From Candidatus Aciduliprofundum sp. JdFR-45 (GTDB lineage: Archaea; Thermoplasmatota; Thermoplasmata; Thermoplasmatales; JdFR-45): a DNA stretch of 10,010 nucleotides. The notes under the pieces are model-generated. The model ran no database searches. It was not told where the DNA came from and worked only from the letters and a program-made list of their open reading frames with translations. This document shows positions 5,785-10,010 of this stretch, one piece after another (within the stretch, counting starts at the first letter, position 1; each line of letters begins with the position of its first letter). The stretch is from the NCBI GenBank assembly GCA_002011395.1, contig MTNG01000056.1, positions 1-10,010 on the forward strand. The letters run 5' to 3'. The position numbers and the translations under genes were made by a program.

Positions 5785-6719
5785 ACCTTGAGGTCCCCGC
5801 GTTCCCATCGGGTTATCTCTACACCGATATGCTTTGCAGATGGCAGGTGCTCGCGTCCGGGAGCGTCAGCGGCAAGGTCAATGTGCTCCGCGAGGGCGAG
5901 TACATGGCGGACATGGCAAACGAGGTTAGCGTTGTCGTGCGCGTTGAGGGCAACGAGGTGATTGTGGCCGACAGACCTTACAGGGAAGAGCCGGGTTTCC
6001 TCGCGAAGGAAGCGCTCGCGCTGGTGGCCCACGTCGCCATGAAGGGGGCGGGGGCCGAGCCACCGGATGCCTTCGTCGTGGACGGCGTGGAGGTGCGCCC
6101 CGGTCTGCGGACGCTAAACGCTCTGTGGGGTCCGCTCGGAAAGCAGACAGACCTTATGAAGGTGAAGGAGTGCGACATCTGCCCCTTGCTCGCCGTGTGC
6201 GAGGTTCAGCCGATGAGGATGCACGTTCCCATCGGGTGGAGCGATGTGTCGGACGCGTACTTCTCGCACCTGCTGGCGGGTGAGGACCCCCTGATGGTTA
6301 TGGGCGAGATGCTCCTGCTGGAGGGACTAACCGGCGCCTACACCGTCTACGCGCGCTCGCTGAAGAGGAGCAGCGTGTTCACCATGCTGCTCAACATTGC
6401 GGATCCATTCACTGACACGCACAACCTGTTCAGCGGCTTCATGCAGAATCTGGAGCCCGTGATGGAGGAGGTCGGGCAGGAGGAGACCGCGCTTCTCCTG
6501 CGCTCGGCCATCTCGGTTCTCACCCTGGACCCGCACGTCCCCCCGGTGGAGGAGTACCCCGACCCAACGCGTGTCCGTGAGGGGTTGAAGGGCTACGCGG
6601 TGCTCCGAGGCGATGCGGTTCTGCCCTCCGAGAGGTTCTGGATCGCCCTGCTCGGGGAGGAGGGGCGGGAGGTGGCGCGCATGATGGAAGACCTCGCTGG
6701 GGAGGTGATGCGTCCGTGA
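5781..6719 (+). CDS. B1: paralogue with Cx2Cx5C cluster, no zinc finger (312 aa)
   Basis: No known family is recognised. The N-terminus has SGYLYTDMLCRWQVLASG with Cys19, then two strand-like stretches (VSVVVRVEG and EVIVADRP, about 49-66), a helix (EALALVAHVAMK), and C131-x2-C134-x5-C140 after the segment LRTLNALWG. The order strand-strand-helix-cysteine triplet with one distant N-terminal Cys is that of Cas4-type Fe-S nucleases, yet the positions where the acidic and Lys catalytic residues would stand read VADRP, so it is probably not a nuclease. The C-terminal part (EETALLLRSAISVL, about 234-247, then KGYAVLRGDAVLPSERF) matches the C-terminal regions of A1 and B2. It lacks the zinc finger of the A proteins. 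B2 is the closest relative. Start TTG 5781 is decided by the Shine-Dalgarno and overlap; GTG 5772 would add three residues. Confidence 0.78.
   Translation: MNLEVPAFPSGYLYTDMLCRWQVLASGSVSGKVNVLREGEYMADMANEVSVVVRVEGNEVIVADRPYREEPGFLAKEALALVAHVAMKGAGAEPPDAFVVDGVEVRPGLRTLNALWGPLGKQTDLMKVKECDICPLLAVCEVQPMRMHVPIGWSDVSDAYFSHLLAGEDPLMVMGEMLLLEGLTGAYTVYARSLKRSSVFTMLLNIADPFTDTHNLFSGFMQNLEPVMEEVGQEETALLLRSAISVLTLDPHVPPVEEYPDPTRVREGLKGYAVLRGDAVLPSERFWIALLGEEGREVARMMEDLAGEVMRP
6701..6719 (+). promoter_or_regulatory. Shine-Dalgarno and GTGA overlap at the B1/A2 junction
   Basis: GGAGGTGA (6701-6708) lies seven bases before GTG 6716, which overlaps the B1 stop as GTGA. This fixes the A2 start and indicates coupled translation. 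Confidence 0.65.
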
Positions 6720-7906
6720 GCATCGGCACAGATATGAGGGTGACGGACATCGGGTACCTCCTCACAGGGTACAGCTGCAGGTGGAAGATGGTACGGAAGG
6801 GTCGGGGCTCAAAGAGGGTGCCGGTGGAGCGTCTGGAGAGGAAAATTGAGAGCGCGCTGGACACGGGCGACGGCGTACCGCTGCTCCTCGCCTTCGGTAG
6901 CACGCACCTCCTCATGAGGGTGACGCTGCGCGAGGACTTCAAACTGTGCGTGGAGGTTCAGCCCGCTTACACGCTAATGGGCGACATGGATGGGGTTCTG
7001 GAGGTTATCGGGCTGCTCGTGTACGCGGCCGCCATGAACATTAAGCGCGGCGTGCTGGACACCTACTCGGGCTTTGACCACGCGCTTCTCCGCCGCCTCC
7101 GCGACGCGCTGCCCACCCCATTCTGCGTTGAGGTGAACGGTTCCCTCGCACACATCGGTGTGGACGCCGTGGCCCGGCTGGCCAGCCTCGTGGCAAACCA
7201 CAGAAAGACGGCCCCGTCCAACAGGCAGTGCCATGGATGCCCCTTCAGGGTGGTCTGCAACCCCCTCGTGGCCCTCTCAAGCCCCTCCCAGATGGTCCGC
7301 GACTGCAGCCAGGGCTACGCGTGGAGGTGGTACAGCCTTTTGCTGCGCACGGGGGCCGACCCGCTCCACGCTCTGACAGCGGCGCTGGCCGAGAGGGGGG
7401 AGAGGGCAGATTTTCAACAGGTGGCCATTTACGCGCGCGCCAGCGTGTGCGACCCGAAAACGCTCGTATACGACGGGCGGCACTTTCTCTGCCTGCACTG
7501 CGGCATGAGGTACCACAGCGTGCGAACGGCGCTCGACCATCTACCCGGGGCGCGCATCGTGACGGACAGGGCTCCGGGAACCGACGTGTTGCTGTTCGGC
7601 ATGGAGGCCTCTGAACTGTGGATGGGGCGCAGCACGGGAGGACCCGTGGAGAGGTTCGCCTCCAGGCTGGGGGACGCCGAGAGGGCGCTGCTGCTCGCGG
7701 CCCTCTGCGATGAATTGCACAATGGGATGGCCATGCACGGCTCATTCTCGGTCATTACGCCGCTGGAGATCTGGGGAGCCCTCAGGCACTCGTCCGTCTA
7801 CAGGGAGGGGTTCGTCAGGTGGGGGCCGAGAGGTCCGAAGGCGACGGATGCGCTATTTGACGCGCTGCGCCGCGAGGCGGAGGCGGGCGGGAGGTGGCCG
7901 CGATGA
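6716..7906 (+). CDS. A2: second A-type paralogue with degenerate zinc finger (396 aa)
   Basis: This is the partner copy of A1. Shared landmarks are Cys21 in SCRW (same residue number as in A1), VNGSLAHIGVDAVARL before the triplet C172-x2-C175-x5-C181, and the segment YSLLLRTGADPLHALTAAL (206-224). A finger region C259-x2-C262-x12-H275 follows, then AERALLLAALCDEL (about 321-334) and the ending GGRWPR. The second finger His is absent, so this finger either uses another ligand or has decayed. A1 and A2 agree in overall plan and length but differ at most positions, so the duplication is old or the proteins evolve fast. No catalytic residues are recognised and there is no membrane segment. GTG 6716 is chosen because it overlaps the B1 stop and follows a GGAGGTGA site. 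Function is unknown; it probably forms a complex with the neighbours. Confidence 0.8.
   Translation: MSIGTDMRVTDIGYLLTGYSCRWKMVRKGRGSKRVPVERLERKIESALDTGDGVPLLLAFGSTHLLMRVTLREDFKLCVEVQPAYTLMGDMDGVLEVIGLLVYAAAMNIKRGVLDTYSGFDHALLRRLRDALPTPFCVEVNGSLAHIGVDAVARLASLVANHRKTAPSNRQCHGCPFRVVCNPLVALSSPSQMVRDCSQGYAWRWYSLLLRTGADPLHALTAALAERGERADFQQVAIYARASVCDPKTLVYDGRHFLCLHCGMRYHSVRTALDHLPGARIVTDRAPGTDVLLFGMEASELWMGRSTGGPVERFASRLGDAERALLLAALCDELHNGMAMHGSFSVITPLEIWGALRHSSVYREGFVRWGPRGPKATDALFDALRREAEAGGRWPR
7890..7906 (+). promoter_or_regulatory. Shine-Dalgarno and ATGA overlap at the A2/B2 junction
   Basis: GGAGGTG (7890-7896), a six-base spacer and ATG 7903 overlapping the A2 stop as ATGA. The arrangement copies the A1/B1 junction exactly. 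It selects ATG 7903 over the GTG at 7894. Confidence 0.7.
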
Positions 7907-8907
7907 TACCCGCGGAGTACCTCTACACGGACTTCGCCTGCATCTGGCACACCATCGCCACGGGCGCTGTGAGGTGCGGCGATTCACCCGGGCCGGGGGA
8001 ACTCGCAACGCGGCTCGGCGCGGCGGAGGTCGTCGTGGAGGTGCAGCGCGGTGACATGCCGGAGGTTGTCATACACAGAAACCCCTACGGGAGTGAGCCG
8101 GGAGACCGGGGCAGGGAAGCGCTGGCACTTCTCGCTTACATGGCGGTGTGCGAGCGCGGTGGGAGCGAACCGGGCAGAAGGTGGAGGGTGGGGGATGAGG
8201 TCGTGGAACTCGGCCTGCAAACGCTGATGAACCTCGCTGCGCTGCCGCATCACTTCTCCACGGTGCCCCTCAGGAGGTGCACCATGCAGTCGTGCCTCTT
8301 CAGAGGCGCGTGCGCGGGCCACATCGCACTCTTCAGCGAAATGAAGGCGCCGCCGCTTCACGATGTGCTGGCCGAGACGTACCACGAACTCGTCCTGAAG
8401 GGCGCCGACCCCCTGCTGGAGATAGGGCGCGTGGTCCTGAGGGACTGGAAGATCTTCAGCCCCGAGACGCTGGCGCGCACCCGCGACGATGGCAGGGTTC
8501 GGCTCTGGCTGTGGAGGTTCTACTCCATGAGGAGCCTCGCAGGCGACCGCATAGGGAGGGAACCCGCGCCCCCCTCCGTGGCCATTTCCGCAGGGCACCG
8601 CGAGGAGAGGAACATAGGGCTTCACCGGCTGGGGCAGGCCATCAGCGATGTGCCGCCCCACCTCCTGGAGGTGCTGCTCGCCAGCACGGCGGACCTCCTG
8701 AGCATGCGCAGGCCCGAGTACACTGCTGAGAGCGTTGGGGGCGATGTTGAGGCACTGTTCAAGGGCTACGCGAGGGTGCACCGCGGGTACATCGTGCCCA
8801 CGGAGAGAGCGCTCACCGCGCTCTTCGGCGAGTATGACGGGCGACGTCTACACGCCCTGCTCCAGGAGGCGCTGGACGAAATATTGGAGGGTGCGTGGAA
8901 ATGGTGA
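7903..8907 (+). CDS. B2: second B-type paralogue with Cx4Cx5C cluster (334 aa)
   Basis: The N-terminus AEYLYTDFACIWHTIATG (Cys13) matches B1's GYLYTDMLCRWQVLASG. Further matches to B1 are SEPGDRGREALALLAYMA with EEPGFLAKEALALVAHVA, GLQTLMNLAAL with GLRTLNALWG, HELVLKGADPLLEIGRVVL with SHLLAGEDPLMVMGEMLL, and KGYARVHRGYIVPTER with KGYAVLRGDAVLPSER. The cysteine triplet is C126-x4-C131-x5-C137, two residues longer in the first gap than in the other three proteins, which could change a metal site. An extra basic/aromatic stretch near 195-220 (RVRLWLWRFYSMR) is not seen in B1. There is no zinc finger. Start ATG 7903 follows a GGAGGTG site with a six-base spacer. The end overlaps the start of the MoxR-type ATPase by seven bases. 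Function is unknown. Confidence 0.8.
   Translation: MIPAEYLYTDFACIWHTIATGAVRCGDSPGPGELATRLGAAEVVVEVQRGDMPEVVIHRNPYGSEPGDRGREALALLAYMAVCERGGSEPGRRWRVGDEVVELGLQTLMNLAALPHHFSTVPLRRCTMQSCLFRGACAGHIALFSEMKAPPLHDVLAETYHELVLKGADPLLEIGRVVLRDWKIFSPETLARTRDDGRVRLWLWRFYSMRSLAGDRIGREPAPPSVAISAGHREERNIGLHRLGQAISDVPPHLLEVLLASTADLLSMRRPEYTAESVGGDVEALFKGYARVHRGYIVPTERALTALFGEYDGRRLHALLQEALDEILEGAWKW
8886..8907 (+). promoter_or_regulatory. Shine-Dalgarno and overlap at the B2/ATPase junction
   Basis: GGAGGGTG (8886-8893) lies seven bases before ATG 8901, which is inside the last codons of B2; its stop codon is at 8905-8907. ATG 8907 in the same frame (TGATG) is the alternative but is 13 bases from the site. 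Confidence 0.55.
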
Positions 8908-10010
8908 TGAGAGATAGATATCTGGAGGCCGTTGAGGAGGTCAAGAGGTGGTACGCGGTCCCGCGGGGGCTGGAGGAGATACTTTCCATAGTGCCGCTGG
9001 TGCGCAACGGGAAGTTCCTCCTCCTGGGCCCCTACGGCTACGGGAAGTCGCTCTACGCGTACCTGGTTGGAAGGGTCATGTTCGGGCTGGAGATGGACGA
9101 GATGGCCGTCGTGAACCTGATGAACGAGCTCACAATCTACGACGTCTTCTTCCACGTGGACGTGGGGGCGCTCATGAGGGGAGAGGAGGTCGTGGAGCCG
9201 CGGAACATAATCACCTCGCCGTTCAAGTTCGTGAACGAACTGCAGAGGGGCAACTCGCGGATATACAACGCCCTCCTGGGCCTCATGGCCGAGGGGGAGA
9301 TACGGCTGAGGGAAAGGCGATTCCGCACGCCCGATTACCTCATGATACTGGACGCGAACCCGTTTGACGCTGCCTCCACGGAGATACCGCGCGCCCTCAT
9401 GGACCGCATAACGGGCAGTTTCACCATGAGGAGCCTGGACCCGGAGGGCGTGATGAAGGTGATGGACATGGAGTCCTGGGACCCGCGGGGCGAGGCGAGG
9501 CCCGTGCTGAGCGTGGATGAGATGAGGGATATCTGGAGCGAGGTTGAGGCGGTTGAGGTCCCACGGGCCGTGAAGACCATGCTGCTGCTCATCCACAGAT
9601 ACCTCAACGCCTGTGTGCAGGGCGACAGGGCTCTCTTCTCGCCGGACGTCCTGAGAAACCTCTGCTCATCCTGCCGGTGGAGGAACGAACCATGCCACGC
9701 ATTGCTCCAGACGCTGGGGCAGAGGTGGTGGGAGGACACCGTGAGGGTTGCGAGGGCACGCGCCTACTTCCACGGACGAGATGAGGTCAGGGCGGAGGAC
9801 GTCCTGTTCGCCATGCGCTACACGCTGCCCCACCGCCTGCACCTCAGGGAGCGCATGCTCATAGCGAGCAGGTCAAGCGAACTCTGGGTGGAGGACCTCA
9901 TAAGGAACGTTGAAATAGAGATGGTTGGCACATGGATACCCGCCATGAAGGGAAACGAGGCGGCGCTGGAGAACGCCTCAAGGGTGCTCGGATTTCTTAA
10001 AAGGGAGGTG
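8901..10010 (+). CDS. MoxR-type AAA+ ATPase (runs off right edge)
   Basis: The frame is open from ATG 8901 to the edge, 370 codons, with the C-terminus missing. Walker A is GPYGYGKS (43-50). The Walker B position reads FKFVNELQRG (108-117), where Asn stands in place of the usual Asp before the catalytic Glu. It continues into NALLGLMAEGEIRL, matching the MoxR ALLE-M-E motif. Sensor 1 is ILDANPFD (149-156) and the arginine-finger segment is RALMDRI (164-170). A sensor 2 Arg is likely in LGQRWWEDTVRVARARA (272-288), followed by VRAEDVLFAMRY. The lid carries C255-x2-C258-x6-C265, with C238 nearby, a possible metal site. MoxR ATPases act as chaperone-like remodellers, often with a VWA-domain partner encoded downstream; that region is outside the window. 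It is translationally coupled to B2, so it probably acts on the A/B proteins. Confidence 0.88.
   Translation, partial: MVMRDRYLEAVEEVKRWYAVPRGLEEILSIVPLVRNGKFLLLGPYGYGKSLYAYLVGRVMFGLEMDEMAVVNLMNELTIYDVFFHVDVGALMRGEEVVEPRNIITSPFKFVNELQRGNSRIYNALLGLMAEGEIRLRERRFRTPDYLMILDANPFDAASTEIPRALMDRITGSFTMRSLDPEGVMKVMDMESWDPRGEARPVLSVDEMRDIWSEVEAVEVPRAVKTMLLLIHRYLNACVQGDRALFSPDVLRNLCSSCRWRNEPCHALLQTLGQRWWEDTVRVARARAYFHGRDEVRAEDVLFAMRYTLPHRLHLRERMLIASRSSELWVEDLIRNVEIEMVGTWIPAMKGNEAALENASRVLGFLKREV

Noticed and set aside
8766..9596. 276-aa minus-strand frame across the B2/ATPase junction
   Set aside because: It is antisense to two well-supported genes, has low-complexity His/Pro/Val-rich composition and no promoter or ribosome site.
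1..10010. CRISPR arrays, tRNA or rRNA genes, insertion sequences, long direct repeats
   Set aside because: None were seen on reading. The A/B duplication is visible only at the protein level, not as DNA repeats. The absence of weak RNA structures cannot be proved by eye.

Overview
The window looks like a GC-rich archaeal chromosome, possibly from a thermophile (many AGG/AGA arginine and ATA isoleucine codons). The archaeal signs are TATA elements centred 26-27 bases upstream of three start codons (leaderless mRNAs), a UbiD homologue of the archaeal type, an RNase J-type metallo-beta-lactamase nuclease and a MoxR-type AAA+ ATPase. Genes are packed tightly and there is no gene-free stretch above 300 bases. 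The lineage cannot be fixed from the sequence; Thermoplasmatota or a neighbour is only a guess. No tRNA, rRNA, CRISPR array or complete mobile element was seen.

Left part (1-2120, minus strand): the N-terminal 243 codons of a UbiD-family decarboxylase running off the left edge; a translationally coupled pair of small membrane proteins (66 and 186 aa) in a locally AT-rich patch; and a 144-aa C-terminal remnant of a CopB-like metal P-type ATPase with a short His/Met-rich N-terminus.

Middle (2185-4537): a complete RNase J-like nuclease on the plus strand meets, tail to tail, a compact minus-strand operon of three small genes: a ribbon-helix-helix-like protein, a 43-aa zinc-finger protein and an unrecognised 144-aa protein.

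Right part (4606-10010, plus strand): this is the remarkable region. A divergent promoter containing a perfect 12-bp palindrome leads into an operon of four unfamiliar proteins, A1-B1-A2-B2, followed by the MoxR-type ATPase, which runs off the right edge. By eye all four are paralogues. Each has an N-terminal C-x-W motif and, 112-151 residues later, a Cx2Cx5C triplet (Cx4Cx5C in B2). Each then shares a helical segment and a C-terminal region that looks like a winged helix. The A proteins additionally carry a C2H2-type zinc finger (intact in A1, last His lost in A2). The spaced cysteine pattern recalls the Fe-S cluster of Cas4/AddB-type nucleases, but the nuclease catalytic residues are not visible. 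Every junction has a strong GGAGG-type Shine-Dalgarno site and a stop/start overlap, so the five proteins are probably made together. I infer a multi-subunit DNA- or nucleoprotein-associated assembly remodelled by the ATPase, possibly controlled by the divergent RHH protein. Its function is unknown.
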